A DNA stretch of 64,000 nucleotides from CAVRUF01 sp963716005. Its GTDB lineage: Bacteria; Actinomycetota; Thermoleophilia; Gaiellales; Gaiellaceae. Location of the stretch: positions 310,001 to 374,000 of the forward strand of contig OY970285.1 of assembly GCA_963716005.1 (NCBI GenBank), in the 5' to 3' direction. Under the pieces are notes generated by a model, which was given only the letters and a program-made list of their open reading frames with translations, did no database searches and was not told where the DNA came from. The translations under genes and the position numbers were made by a program. Positions 1 through 7,652 of this stretch are shown one piece after another. The number at the start of each line of letters is the position of its first letter. Position 1 is the stretch's first letter.

Positions 1-213
1 ATGGAGCAGATCGAGGAAGGCGGCCTCTACCGGGCCACGTTCCTCTACAACCCGAACATGGCCGCGTCGGCCGTGAACATGGCGCGCCTGATCGCGCTCG
101 GCCAGGGCTTCTCCGAGCTCGTCCCGCCCGAGGTTCCGCGCCAGGTGATCGTGCCCGCCGCGGTGGTCACGCAGGACAACGTGGCCGACTACAAGGAATA
201 CGCGTTCGACTGA
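1..213 (+). CDS. C-terminal end of a sugar-type ABC transporter substrate-binding protein (partial)
   Basis: The last 70 residues of a protein whose frame is open at the left edge, so the ATG at base 1 is probably internal. The tail reads as the final lobe of an RbsB-like (Peripla_BP_4) periplasmic binding protein: a helix with NMARLIALGQG, then a strand with PRQVIVPAAVVT, then the closing DNVADYKEYAFD. Such proteins capture a sugar outside the membrane and deliver it to an ABC permease. The rest of the gene and its transporter partners lie outside the window. The family call rests on a short tail only. Confidence 0.55.
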   Translation: MEQIEEGGLYRATFLYNPNMAASAVNMARLIALGQGFSELVPPEVPRQVIVPAAVVTQDNVADYKEYAFD

Positions 214-226
214 GCCCCCTCCCCGC

Positions 227-263
227 GCGAGCGGCCCGCCGGAGACCCCGGCGGGCCGCTCGC
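227..263 (+). terminator. Strong hairpin after the binding-protein gene
   Basis: A perfect 16-bp stem (arms 227-242 and 248-263) with a 5-base loop starts 14 bases after the stop codon. No T-run follows. Similar GC-only stems close other genes here, so it probably works as a terminator without a U-tract. Confidence 0.7.
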
Positions 264-298
264 GTATCGAATTCGCGTGTATTGGGTAGCGATGTGAC

Positions 299-713
299 GT
301 GATCGCCTTCCAGACGAGCATCGAGATCGACCGTCCGCCCGCCGAGGTCTATGCGGTGGTCGGCGATCCGACGACGTATCTCGGTCTGGAACTCCGCGGT
401 TCGATCGGTCGAGCAGGTCGCCGACGACGGCTATCGGATGGTTCGCGAGCTTCCGACCGGAGTCGCGGAGAACCAGCTCGAAGTGGTCGCCGCCCGGTCG
501 CCCGACCTCGTCGTGGTCGCGTCGAGCGACGGTCCGACGCCGTTCACGTACCGCTACGGGATCCACGAGTCCGGCGACGGAACGGAGCTCGAGCTCGACG
601 CCGAGGTCGAGCTGGGCGGCGCAGCTGAGCTGCTCGGCCCGCTCGCCACGAGGGCGGTCAAGCGCGGCGTCGACGAGAACCTCGCGACGCTCAAGCAGCT
701 CCTCGAGAGCTAG
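299..713 (+). CDS. SRPBCC (START-like) protein, one frameshift
   Basis: A small lipid/ligand-binding START-like fold protein of about 137 residues. The N-terminus begins at GTG 299 with IEIDRPPAEVYAVVGDP, the usual first strand and helix. The rest is in the next frame, beginning WNSAVRSVEQV and ending DENLATLKQLLES. Removing one G near 383-384 joins the two parts as a normal domain (DPTTYLVWNSAV), so the break is a single extra base. The C-terminal helix is typical of polyketide-cyclase/dehydrase-like members. Substrate is unknown. Confidence 0.65.
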
Positions 714-1235
714 CTAGAGCGCCTTCCAGAAGTACGTCGTGTCGCAGTAGCGGCCGTCCGGGTAGAGCGCGAAGTTCGGGACCTCGCCGACCCGCACCCA
801 GCCCATGCGCGCGTAGAGCCGCGCGGCGTCGCCGTCGGTGACCGCGTCGAGGACGAGGAGCGTCTTCCCCTCGGCACGTGCCTCGGCCTCGGCGCTCTCC
901 ATGAGCATCCCGGCGATCCCGCGCCGGCGGGCGGAGCGGTGCACGAGCATCTTCGTGATCTCCCCGCGGTGCGGCTGGTTCGGCGGCAGCGCGAGGATCA
1001 CCTGCACCGTGCCGACGAGCTCGCCGTCCGCGAACGCGGCGAGGAGCGCCCGGCGCCCGTGCTCGACCTCGTCGGCTACTCCGGCGAAGACCGCGCGTGC
1101 CTCGTCGAGCGTGAACGGATCCATGAAGCCGATCGACGCGCCGCCGGCGACGCAGTCTGCGAGCACCGTCGCGAGCCCGTCGAGCTGTTCGCGCGCCTCG
1201 TTCGCGTTGAGTCGGCGGATCTCGGGACCTCCCAT
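714..1235 (-). CDS. GNAT family N-acetyltransferase
   Basis: A 173-residue acetyl-CoA-dependent acetyltransferase. The acetyl-CoA binding motif A, RSARRRGIAG, is at residues 100-109 after the strand EITKMLVH. Motif B, AARLYARMGW, is near 137-146. The whole protein is one GNAT domain, as usual for family members that acetylate small molecules or protein N-termini. It begins with ATG on the minus strand, divergent from the pheA leader, with about 60 bp between. The acceptor cannot be told from sequence. Confidence 0.85.
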   Translation of the reverse strand: MGGPEIRRLNANEAREQLDGLATVLADCVAGGASIGFMDPFTLDEARAVFAGVADEVEHGRRALLAAFADGELVGTVQVILALPPNQPHRGEITKMLVHRSARRRGIAGMLMESAEAEARAEGKTLLVLDAVTDGDAARLYARMGWVRVGEVPNFALYPDGRYCDTTYFWKAL

Positions 1236-1260
1236 CGGCGCAGTGTCTCAGACCGAGACG

Positions 1261-1288
1261 TTGACTTTCCTCGGCGTTTTTCTACGCT
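1261..1288 (+). promoter_or_regulatory. Promoter of the phenylalanine leader and pheA
   Basis: TTGACT (1261-1266) and TACGCT (1283-1288) with a 16-bp spacer. A transcript start 6-9 bases past the -10 box falls at or next to the leader ATG at 1297, so the leader is probably translated from a leaderless mRNA. Confidence 0.6.
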
Positions 1289-1296
1289 GTAACCCC

Positions 1297-1365
1297 ATGC
1301 GTCGCATCGTCGAGAGCCCGCACCGCTTCTTCTTCGCTCTCTTCGCGTGCGCCTTTACGCGCTAG
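1297..1365 (+). CDS. Phenylalanine-rich leader peptide (attenuation control of pheA)
   Basis: A 22-residue ORF upstream of prephenate dehydratase with the core HRFFFALFACAFTR: five Phe in 22 residues, three of them consecutive. This is the layout of the enterobacterial pheL leader (known family), where stalling at Phe codons signals low charged tRNA-Phe. The stop codon (1363-1365) lies inside the first arm of a perfect hairpin (1361-1398). Two TCTTCG stretches in the Phe region (1331-1336, 1340-1345) are complementary to the pheA ribosome-binding site CGAAGG at 1423-1428. No ribosome-binding site precedes the ATG, fitting leaderless translation. It is too short to be found by most gene callers. 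Confidence 0.75.
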   Translation: MRRIVESPHRFFFALFACAFTR

Positions 1366-1398
1366 CCGGCGCTTTCGTTCCCCGCGTCGCCGGCTAGC
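1361..1398 (+). promoter_or_regulatory. Attenuator hairpin between leader peptide and pheA
   Basis: Arms GCTAGCCGGCG (1361-1371) and CGCCGGCTAGC (1388-1398) pair over 11 bp without mismatch around a 16-base loop. The first arm covers the leader stop codon, so a ribosome at the leader end would melt it. No T-run follows, so it is either a Rho-type or U-tract-free terminator, or one half of a translational switch. Confidence 0.65.
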
Positions 1399-1436
1399 TG
1401 CATATCAGGCGGATCCACCCACCGAAGGGACGACCC

Positions 1437-2309
1437 ATGCCCGGCACATCCGAATCCACCGTGACCGTTGCCTATCCGGGCCGCGAGGGTGCGCACAGCG
1501 CCGCGGCCGCCGACACGCTGTTCGGAGGCGGGGAGGAGCTGCAGGCGCTGCCGAGCTTCCAGGCGGTGGCCGACGCCGTCGCCGGCTCGGCGGTCGACTT
1601 CGGCGTGCTGCCGATCGAGAGCTCGCTCGCGGGCCCGGTCGCCGAGACCCACGACCTGCTCTACGCCTCGCCGCTTTCGATCGTCGCCGAGGCGGTTCTC
1701 CCGATCCGCCACTGCCTGCTCGCACCCGCGGACGTCCCGCTCGAGGAGATCCGGCTCGTCCACTCCCATCCGGTCGCGCTTGACCAGTGCCGGCAGCTCC
1801 TCGCTCGGATGCCGAACGCCCAGGCCGTGGCCGCGCCGACGACCGCCGATGCGGCGAACGCCGTTGCGGAGAAGGGCGATCCCACCGAGGCGGCGATCGC
1901 GAGCGAACGGGCCGCGCAGCTCGACGGGCTGCACGTCGTCGCCGCGGACGTGGGCGACCACCCCGAGGCGTATACGCGCTTCGTCGCGGTCGCGACCTAC
2001 ACGCGGCTCGACCGCAACGGCGGCGGCTTTCGCACGGCGTTCTCGTTCGTGACCGACCACACGCCCGGGAGTCTCCTGCGCGCGCTCGAGCCGTTCGACC
2101 GGCTCGGCGTCAACCTCGTGCAGCTCGTTTCACGGCCGATCCCCGACTCGCCGTGGCGCTACCGCTTCGACGCCGTGCTCGACGGGCATCCGCTCGACGC
2201 CGCGGTCGGCGAGGCGCTCCGCGAGGTTCGCGCGACGGCCCGGCGGCTGACCGTCTTCGGGTGCTACCCGGCCGGAACCTTGAGCCCGACGCCCTTGAAG
2301 AACGTGTAA
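1437..2309 (+). CDS. pheA: Prephenate dehydratase
   Basis: Converts prephenate to phenylpyruvate, the committed step to phenylalanine. The 290-residue protein has the usual two parts. The dehydratase domain (about 10-188) has the start AYPGREGAHS, the strand VLPIESSLAG and the catalytic TRF at residues 180-182. The ACT regulatory domain (about 198-272) has GSLLRALEPF and VSRP, a variant of the usual ESRP phenylalanine site, so feedback inhibition is expected. ATG 1437 follows GAAGGGA by 7 bases. There is no chorismate mutase domain. Its 3' end overlaps the convergent methyltransferase gene by 46 bp. Expression is probably set by the leader peptide upstream. Confidence 0.95.
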   Translation: MPGTSESTVTVAYPGREGAHSAAAADTLFGGGEELQALPSFQAVADAVAGSAVDFGVLPIESSLAGPVAETHDLLYASPLSIVAEAVLPIRHCLLAPADVPLEEIRLVHSHPVALDQCRQLLARMPNAQAVAAPTTADAANAVAEKGDPTEAAIASERAAQLDGLHVVAADVGDHPEAYTRFVAVATYTRLDRNGGGFRTAFSFVTDHTPGSLLRALEPFDRLGVNLVQLVSRPIPDSPWRYRFDAVLDGHPLDAAVGEALREVRATARRLTVFGCYPAGTLSPTPLKNV

Positions 2310-3076
2310 CAGAACACACCGTCGTCCTCGGCCGTCCGGTAGAGGGCGCGGATCCCGGCGTCGAACGCGTCGGGCTCGGCCAGGCCGGCGGCGATCGCGT
2401 CCTCGCGGACGCCCTCGACCATTGCGGTGAACGTCTTCTTCGTGAACCCGTCGACGAGTTCGGGCCGGCTCGAGTCGACGTAGACCATGCGGGGCGAGAC
2501 GCGAACGTCGTCGAAGCCCGCCTCGACCATCAGCGGATAGACCTCGCGGCCGATGTTCGCGTTCCCGCCGTTCGCGGCCTGGAGATCGACTTGGCACTGG
2601 ATCGCGGCCTGCGCCTCGTCGCTCGCCGGGTGGTAGTAGGCGGAGCCGTGGTCGCCCTCGATCACGGTCATCGTGCCGCCGGGCTCGAGCAGCCCGCCGA
2701 GCGCGACCAGCGCCTCGACCGGCTTCGCCAGATGCTCGAGCAGGAAGCAGACGAAGACGTGGTCGAACGCCTCGGGCTCGAAGGGCAGGTCGAAGATGTC
2801 CGCCTGGCGGAACTCGACGTTTCCGAAGCCCGCTTCGGCGACGCGTGCCTCGGCCTGCGCGAGCGACTCGGCCGAGATGTCGACCGACGTGAACCGCGCG
2901 TCCGGGCTGTTCCGCGCCAGCGTGACGGTCTGGGCGCCGACGCCGCATCCGGCCTCGAGCACTCGCGCGCCAGCCGGATACGCCGTGTCCGAATGGAGCA
3001 GCTCGACGAGCGCACCCGCCTGGTCGAGCAGCCGCTCGTTCGCCTGCTCGTCGTAGCCGTGGACGTATCTGGTCAC
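2264..3076 (-). CDS. Class I SAM-dependent methyltransferase
   Basis: A 270-residue protein starting at GTG 3076 behind AGAGGG. The SAM-binding motif I, VLEAGCGVGAQT, follows an N-terminal helix (YDEQANERLLDQ); motif II/III residues include SVDISAESL and VEFRQADIFDLPF, then a motif IV-like FDHVFVCFLLEHL. A C-terminal part with FTKKTFTAMVEGVRE may hold the substrate. It looks like a small-molecule methyltransferase of the UbiE/Methyltransf_25 type; the substrate is unknown. The 3' end runs 46 bp into pheA on the other strand. It is downstream of the formate dehydrogenase operon but 125 bp away, and probably has its own promoter. Confidence 0.8.
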   Translation of the reverse strand: MTRYVHGYDEQANERLLDQAGALVELLHSDTAYPAGARVLEAGCGVGAQTVTLARNSPDARFTSVDISAESLAQAEARVAEAGFGNVEFRQADIFDLPFEPEAFDHVFVCFLLEHLAKPVEALVALGGLLEPGGTMTVIEGDHGSAYYHPASDEAQAAIQCQVDLQAANGGNANIGREVYPLMVEAGFDDVRVSPRMVYVDSSRPELVDGFTKKTFTAMVEGVREDAIAAGLAEPDAFDAGIRALYRTAEDDGVFCYTFFKGVGLKVPAG

Positions 3077-3100
3077 GGACCCTCTCTTAGCACGTTGCGC

Positions 3101-3133
3101 AGAATCGGCGCGGTCCTGTGACAGACACGTGCG
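3101..3133 (-). repeat. Dispersed intergenic element, copy A
   Basis: Read on the minus strand, it begins CGCACGTGTCTGTCAC and ends GCGCCGATTCT. The copy at 49091-49135 has nearly the same two ends around a different middle. It sits between fdhF and the methyltransferase gene. Confidence 0.45.
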
Positions 3134-3201
3134 GGTTTCCTCGATACGCTCGAAGGGTGGGGCGGGGGGATCCCTGCGAGACGGGCGCGCGCGTCTGACT
3201 C

Positions 3202-5286
3202 TTAAGCGGTCGCGACTTCGAGCGGCCGCTCTTCCGTGACGCCCAGCTTCGTGACCGCGACCGCGATGACCTTGTACTCGGGGCAGCTCGTGTTCACGTC
3301 CGCCGACGGGCCGACGAGCAGGTTCGTCCGCACCTCGGGGAAGTGGAACGCGGTGAACACGTGGCCCGGGTCGATCCGCTCGGTGACCTCTACCTCGATC
3401 TCGATCTCGCCGTTCTTCGAGCGGACCTTCACGGCGTCGCCGGTTGCGACGCCCAGCTCTGCCGCGTCCTCGGGATGGATCTCGAGCCAGTCCTTCGGCA
3501 GCAGGTCGAGGTTCCCCGTGCGGCGCGTCATCGTTCCCACGTTGTAGTGCTCGAGCCGCCGGCCGGTGACGAGGATCAGCGGGAACTCCTCGCTCGCCTC
3601 GTCGCCGGGCTCCTTGTACGGCAGCGGGGCGAAATGGGCGCGGCCGCCCGGGAGGAGGTCGAACGTCTCCTCGTAGAGGATCGGCGCGTCCGAGCCGTCG
3701 GCGGCGACCGGCCACTGGAGGCCGCGGCCATCGAGCCGCTCGTACGTCACACCGGCGAAGTCGGGCGTGAGCTCGGCGATCTCGGCCATGACGTCCTCGG
3801 GCCTGTCGTACCCGAGGTCGTAGCCGAGTCGCTCGGAGATCAGCGAGCAGATCTCCAGGTCGGTCTTCGCCGCGCCGGGCGGGTCGACCGCCGCGCGCAC
3901 GAGCTGGATCCGGCGTTCGGCGTTTGTGAACGTCCCTGTCTTCTCGAGGAACGACGAAGCCGGGAGGATCACGTTCGCGAATTTGGACGTCTCGTTCTCG
4001 AAGATCTCCTGGACGACGAGGAACTCGAGGCTGCCGAGCGCCTCCATCACGTGCTCGACGTCCGGATCCGACTGGACGATGTCGTAGCCCGTGATCCACA
4101 TCGCCTTGAGGCTGCCCTCGATCGCCGCGTCGAACATCTCGGGCATCTTCAGGCCGCGCTCGCGCTTCATCTCGACGCCCCAGCGCTCCTCGAACATGCG
4201 CGAGACCTCCTCGTCCTCGACCGAGCGGTACGCGGTGTACGTATCGGGCAGCGCGCCCATGTCGGACGAGCCCTGGACGTTGTTCTGTCCGCGGAGCGGC
4301 ATGAGGGCGCAGCCGGGCCGGCCGAGCTTTCCGGTGAGGAGCGCGAGATTGCAGATGAGCTGCACGCACTCGGAGCCGTAGAGTTGCTCGGTCACGCCGA
4401 GGCCCCAGGCGATCGAGCCGGTCTCCGCCTCGCCGTAGAGGTGCGCGGCGCGCACGATGTCCTCGGCGGGAACGCCGGTCAGTTCCTCGGTCGCCTCGGG
4501 GGTGTACGCGGAGACGACGTCGGCGATCGCCTCGTACCCGTCCGTGCGCGCGTTCACGAACTCCGTGTTCACGAGCCCGTCGCGGATGACCACGTGCGCG
4601 AGTCCGTTCAGGAAGGCCGCGTTCGTCCCCGGGTGCACCGGGCAGTGGAGGACGCCGTAGTCGGCGAGCTCGATGCGGCGCGGGTCGGCGGTGATGAGCT
4701 TCGCGCCCTTCAAGGCGGCCTGCTTCATCCGCGCGCCGGCGACCGGATGCGCCGCGGTCGGGTTCGCGCCGATGATCAGCAGCACCTCGGTGCGTTCGAT
4801 GTCGTCGAAGGAGCCCGAGCAGCCGGAGCGGCCGAGCGACTTGCGCAGCGCGTACGAGGTGGGGGAATGGCAGACGCGCGAGCAGTTGTCGATGTTGTGC
4901 GTGCCGATCGCGGCGCGAAATACTCGCTGCATCGCATAACAATCCTCATTCGTGGCCCGCGAGGAGGCGAGGCCGGCGATCGCGTCGGCGCCGTGCTCGG
5001 CCTTGATGGAGAGGAACGCCTCGGCGACGCGGTCGAGCGCTTCCTCCCAGGAGGCGATCCGGAAGGTGCCGCTCTCGCGGACGAGCGGGGCGGTCAGGCG
5101 GTCGCGCGAGCGCGTGAACTGGTGGGCGAAGCGGCCCTTGAGGCACGTGTGGCCGCGGTTCGCGGGGCCGTCGCCGGGGCTGATCGAGACGATCCGCCCG
5201 CCGCGCTGGTGCGCGTCGAGCTTGCAGCCGACGCCGCAGTAGCCGCACGTCGTCTCCGTTGTCGAGTCGAAACGCCGTTCAGCCAT
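3202..5286 (-). CDS. fdhF: Formate dehydrogenase, molybdenum catalytic subunit (Cys type)
   Basis: Oxidises formate to CO2 on a bis-MGD molybdenum (or tungsten) centre. In the 694-residue protein one [4Fe-4S] cluster is bound by Cys14, Cys17, Cys21 and Cys48 (TCGYCGVGCKL, HTCLKG). The metal ligand is Cys139 followed by the catalytic His140 in NCSRVCHSPTSYAL, so no selenocysteine is needed. The C-terminal molydopterin-binding domain (about 575-685) has LILVTGRRLEHYNVGTMTRR. The NuoG-like N-terminal extension seen in FdsA-type enzymes is absent and is instead a separate gene just upstream (5298-5936). It is the last gene of a three-gene operon, starting 11 bp after that gene behind GAGGTG. No fdhD is in the window. 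Confidence 0.93.
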   Translation of the reverse strand: MAERRFDSTTETTCGYCGVGCKLDAHQRGGRIVSISPGDGPANRGHTCLKGRFAHQFTRSRDRLTAPLVRESGTFRIASWEEALDRVAEAFLSIKAEHGADAIAGLASSRATNEDCYAMQRVFRAAIGTHNIDNCSRVCHSPTSYALRKSLGRSGCSGSFDDIERTEVLLIIGANPTAAHPVAGARMKQAALKGAKLITADPRRIELADYGVLHCPVHPGTNAAFLNGLAHVVIRDGLVNTEFVNARTDGYEAIADVVSAYTPEATEELTGVPAEDIVRAAHLYGEAETGSIAWGLGVTEQLYGSECVQLICNLALLTGKLGRPGCALMPLRGQNNVQGSSDMGALPDTYTAYRSVEDEEVSRMFEERWGVEMKRERGLKMPEMFDAAIEGSLKAMWITGYDIVQSDPDVEHVMEALGSLEFLVVQEIFENETSKFANVILPASSFLEKTGTFTNAERRIQLVRAAVDPPGAAKTDLEICSLISERLGYDLGYDRPEDVMAEIAELTPDFAGVTYERLDGRGLQWPVAADGSDAPILYEETFDLLPGGRAHFAPLPYKEPGDEASEEFPLILVTGRRLEHYNVGTMTRRTGNLDLLPKDWLEIHPEDAAELGVATGDAVKVRSKNGEIEIEVEVTERIDPGHVFTAFHFPEVRTNLLVGPSADVNTSCPEYKVIAVAVTKLGVTEERPLEVATA

Positions 5287-5297
5287 CCGAGCACCTC

Positions 5298-5936
5298 TCA
5301 GTTCGGGGTCTCCTCGGCGATGTCGACGAGGAGATGCTCCGTGATCGCGTCAGTGGGACACGTGTCCGCACATGCACCACATGATACGCAGGAACTTTCC
5401 TTGAAACCCGAATCCAAACCGGCCGTGACGTTGGCGTGGAAACCCCGTCCGGTGGCGGTCAGCGCGAAGGCTCCCTGCACCTCGTCGCACGCGCGCACGC
5501 AGCGCCCGCACGAGATGCAGAGCTCGTGCTGGAAGACCAGGTACGGATGGCGCTCGTCGTGCTTGACCTCGTGGAGCGCGCCGGTCCAGCGGGGGGCCCC
5601 GACGCCGAGCTCGCGGGCCACCGCGGCGAGCTCCGTGTGCGGCGCGGGCGGCTCCGGCAGCTCCGAGAGGACGAGCTCGACCACGTTCGCCGCGATGCGG
5701 CGCGACTGCTCGTCGGTGGTGACGATCTTCATCCCGTCCTGGCACGGAGACGTGCACGCGGGGATCGGCTTCGGCGCTCCCTCGACGCCCACCAGACACA
5801 CGCGGCAGGCGCCGAACGGAACCATGCGGTCGTCGAAGCAGAGCGTCGGCACCCAGCGGTCGACGAGCTTCGCCGCCGTGAGCACGGTCGTCCCGGGCGC
5901 GACCTCGACCTCGATGCCGTCCACGTAGACCTGCAT
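5298..5936 (-). CDS. Formate dehydrogenase electron-transfer subunit with [2Fe-2S] and two [4Fe-4S] clusters
   Basis: A 212-residue iron-sulfur protein equal to the N-terminal part of NuoG or FdsA made as its own polypeptide. A ferredoxin-like [2Fe-2S] domain has Cys33, Cys44, Cys47 and Cys61 (LCFDDRM, FGACRVCLVG, ACTSPC). A ferredoxin pair follows: LCISCGRCVRAC and SCVSCGACADTC. It should carry electrons from the molybdenum subunit to the NuoEF-type subunit. ATG 5936 overlaps the upstream stop codon as ATGA, indicating translational coupling. Confidence 0.88.
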   Translation of the reverse strand: MQVYVDGIEVEVAPGTTVLTAAKLVDRWVPTLCFDDRMVPFGACRVCLVGVEGAPKPIPACTSPCQDGMKIVTTDEQSRRIAANVVELVLSELPEPPAPHTELAAVARELGVGAPRWTGALHEVKHDERHPYLVFQHELCISCGRCVRACDEVQGAFALTATGRGFHANVTAGLDSGFKESSCVSCGACADTCPTDAITEHLLVDIAEETPN

Positions 5937-7579
5937 CAGCCGAGCCCCAGCTCGTCCGGCCAGTGGGCGATGAGCGAGCGGATCGGCGCGGGCATGCCGC
6001 CGCCGTGGGCGCACAGGCTCGCGACCTCGAGCGTCTCGAGCAGCTCCTCGAGCTTGGCCCGGTCGACCGCCGCCTCGGCCTCGACCAGCTCGAGCGCGCG
6101 GGTCAGGCCGATCCGGCAGGGGAAGCACTTGCCGCAGCTCTCGTGGGCGCCGAAGCGCAGGAGGTGCCGTGCGAGCGCGCGCATGTCGGTGCGGTCGTCG
6201 AAGGCGACGATCCCGCCGTGGCCGACCATGCAGCCCTGCGCCGCCAGCTCGTCGAAGTCGAACGGCGTGTCGAGCAGCGTCCCCGGGAGGATCCCGCCGA
6301 GCGGGCCACCGATCTGGAGCGCCTTGATCTCGCGGCCGTCCACGAGCCCGCCCCCGATCTCCTCGCAGATCTCGCGCATCGTCGTGCCGAAGCGAACCTC
6401 GTACACACCGGGCTTGGAGAAGCGCTCGTTCAGGCAGACGAGCTTTGTGCCCGGCGTCGCGCCGGGGCTGAGCGCCGCGTAGGCCTCGGCGCCGTGCGCG
6501 GCGATGAACGGCGCGTTGCAGAGCGTCTCGACGTTGTTCACGACGGTCGGCAGCGAGTGGTAGCCCTTCTCAGCGGGGAACGGCGGGCGCGCGTTGACCA
6601 CGCCGCGCAGGCCCTGGAGTGAGTTCAGGAGCGCGGTCTCCTCGCCGACCACGTACGACCCGGCGCCCTCGAGCACGTGGACGTAGAACGAGAAGCCGCT
6701 GCCGTAGATCGAGTCGCCGAGGTGGCCTTCTGCACAGGCACGCTCGATTGCCGCGTCGAGCGCGGGCTTCGAGCGCGGGTACTCCGAGCGGACGTAGACG
6801 AACCCGACCTCGGCGCCGACCGCGAACCCGGCGATCGCCATGCCTTCGAGCAGGAGCGACGGGTTCTGCTCCATCAGGTACTTGTCGATGTACGAGCCAG
6901 GATCGCCCTCGTCGCCGTTCACGACGATGAACTTCTCGCCCGGGTTCTTCCGCGTGAAGTCCCACTTGAGCCCGGCGGGGAAGCCCGCGCCGCCGCGGCC
7001 GCGCAGATTCGCGGCCTTTACCTCGGCGACCAAATCGTCGGGAGTGGAGTTGAGCGCCGCGCGTAGTCCGCTCCAGTCGCCGGCGCGGATCAATACCGGC
7101 TCGTCGAGGACGCTCGACCACTCGGGCTCGGCCGCGGGCCGCGGTTCTCCGGCGAGCAGGCGCTCGAGCGCACCCGGCCCCGCATCGACGACGTCGCCCT
7201 CGCGGAAGGACGGGCTCGAGTGGCAGAAGCCGAGGCAGACGGTCTCGTTCAGAGCGACCGCGCCGTCCGTCGTCCCCATCGTCACACCGAGACCGCTCTC
7301 GAGCTCGCCGATCTGCTCGTCGAAGCGTGCCGCCCAGCACGCGGTTCCGGTGCACACGCGCACGACACGCTCGGCCGACGGCTGGACGAGATCGTCGTAG
7401 AAGGTCGAGATCCCGTAGACGGTCGCCTCGGGGAGCCCTGACACCGCCGCCGCGTGCCGGCGGTCGTCGTCGGTGATCTGGCCGCGCTTCGCCGCGGCCT
7501 CCCGGAGGACGTCGAGCGCCGTCACCGGGCCGTCGCCACCTCCGCGCCGCTTGAGCAGCTCGATCAGGTTCTGCGACAT
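5936..7579 (-). CDS. NuoE-NuoF fusion, NADH-binding subunit of formate dehydrogenase
   Basis: A 547-residue diaphorase unit that passes electrons from formate to NAD+. The NuoE-like part (1 to about 145) binds [2Fe-2S] through Cys76, Cys81, Cys115 and Cys119 (CTGTACW, CLGFC). The NuoF-like part has the FMN/NADH loop RGRGGAGFPAGLKW, then VVNGDEGDPGSYIDK, then the [4Fe-4S] motif ESCGKCFPCRIG. NuoE and NuoF are separate proteins in complex I; fused forms are known in soluble NAD-linked formate dehydrogenases and hydrogenases. First gene of the operon, followed by the Fe-S subunit and fdhF with overlapping codons. The neighbours make formate rather than H2 the likely substrate. Confidence 0.9.
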   Translation of the reverse strand: MSQNLIELLKRRGGGDGPVTALDVLREAAAKRGQITDDDRRHAAAVSGLPEATVYGISTFYDDLVQPSAERVVRVCTGTACWAARFDEQIGELESGLGVTMGTTDGAVALNETVCLGFCHSSPSFREGDVVDAGPGALERLLAGEPRPAAEPEWSSVLDEPVLIRAGDWSGLRAALNSTPDDLVAEVKAANLRGRGGAGFPAGLKWDFTRKNPGEKFIVVNGDEGDPGSYIDKYLMEQNPSLLLEGMAIAGFAVGAEVGFVYVRSEYPRSKPALDAAIERACAEGHLGDSIYGSGFSFYVHVLEGAGSYVVGEETALLNSLQGLRGVVNARPPFPAEKGYHSLPTVVNNVETLCNAPFIAAHGAEAYAALSPGATPGTKLVCLNERFSKPGVYEVRFGTTMREICEEIGGGLVDGREIKALQIGGPLGGILPGTLLDTPFDFDELAAQGCMVGHGGIVAFDDRTDMRALARHLLRFGAHESCGKCFPCRIGLTRALELVEAEAAVDRAKLEELLETLEVASLCAHGGGMPAPIRSLIAHWPDELGLG

Positions 7580-7652
7580 CGCAAAGCGACACTAGCGCAC
7601 GCCTTGCCCGGGCATCGTTGCGAGTTCGTCCTGCTCGTCACATACTCCGACT

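Noticed and set aside
4860..4900. Selenocysteine in formate dehydrogenase
   Set aside because: The active-site codon is Cys (NCSRVCH); there is no in-frame TGA.
3343..5928. An 861-residue ORF on the plus strand, and other very long antisense ORFs (for example 2264-4942, 12903-16643, 46672-48993)
   Set aside because: They run opposite to or out of frame with clear enzyme genes and are rich in Arg, Gly and Ala. They are shadows of GC-rich coding; only the parts that carry family motifs were used.
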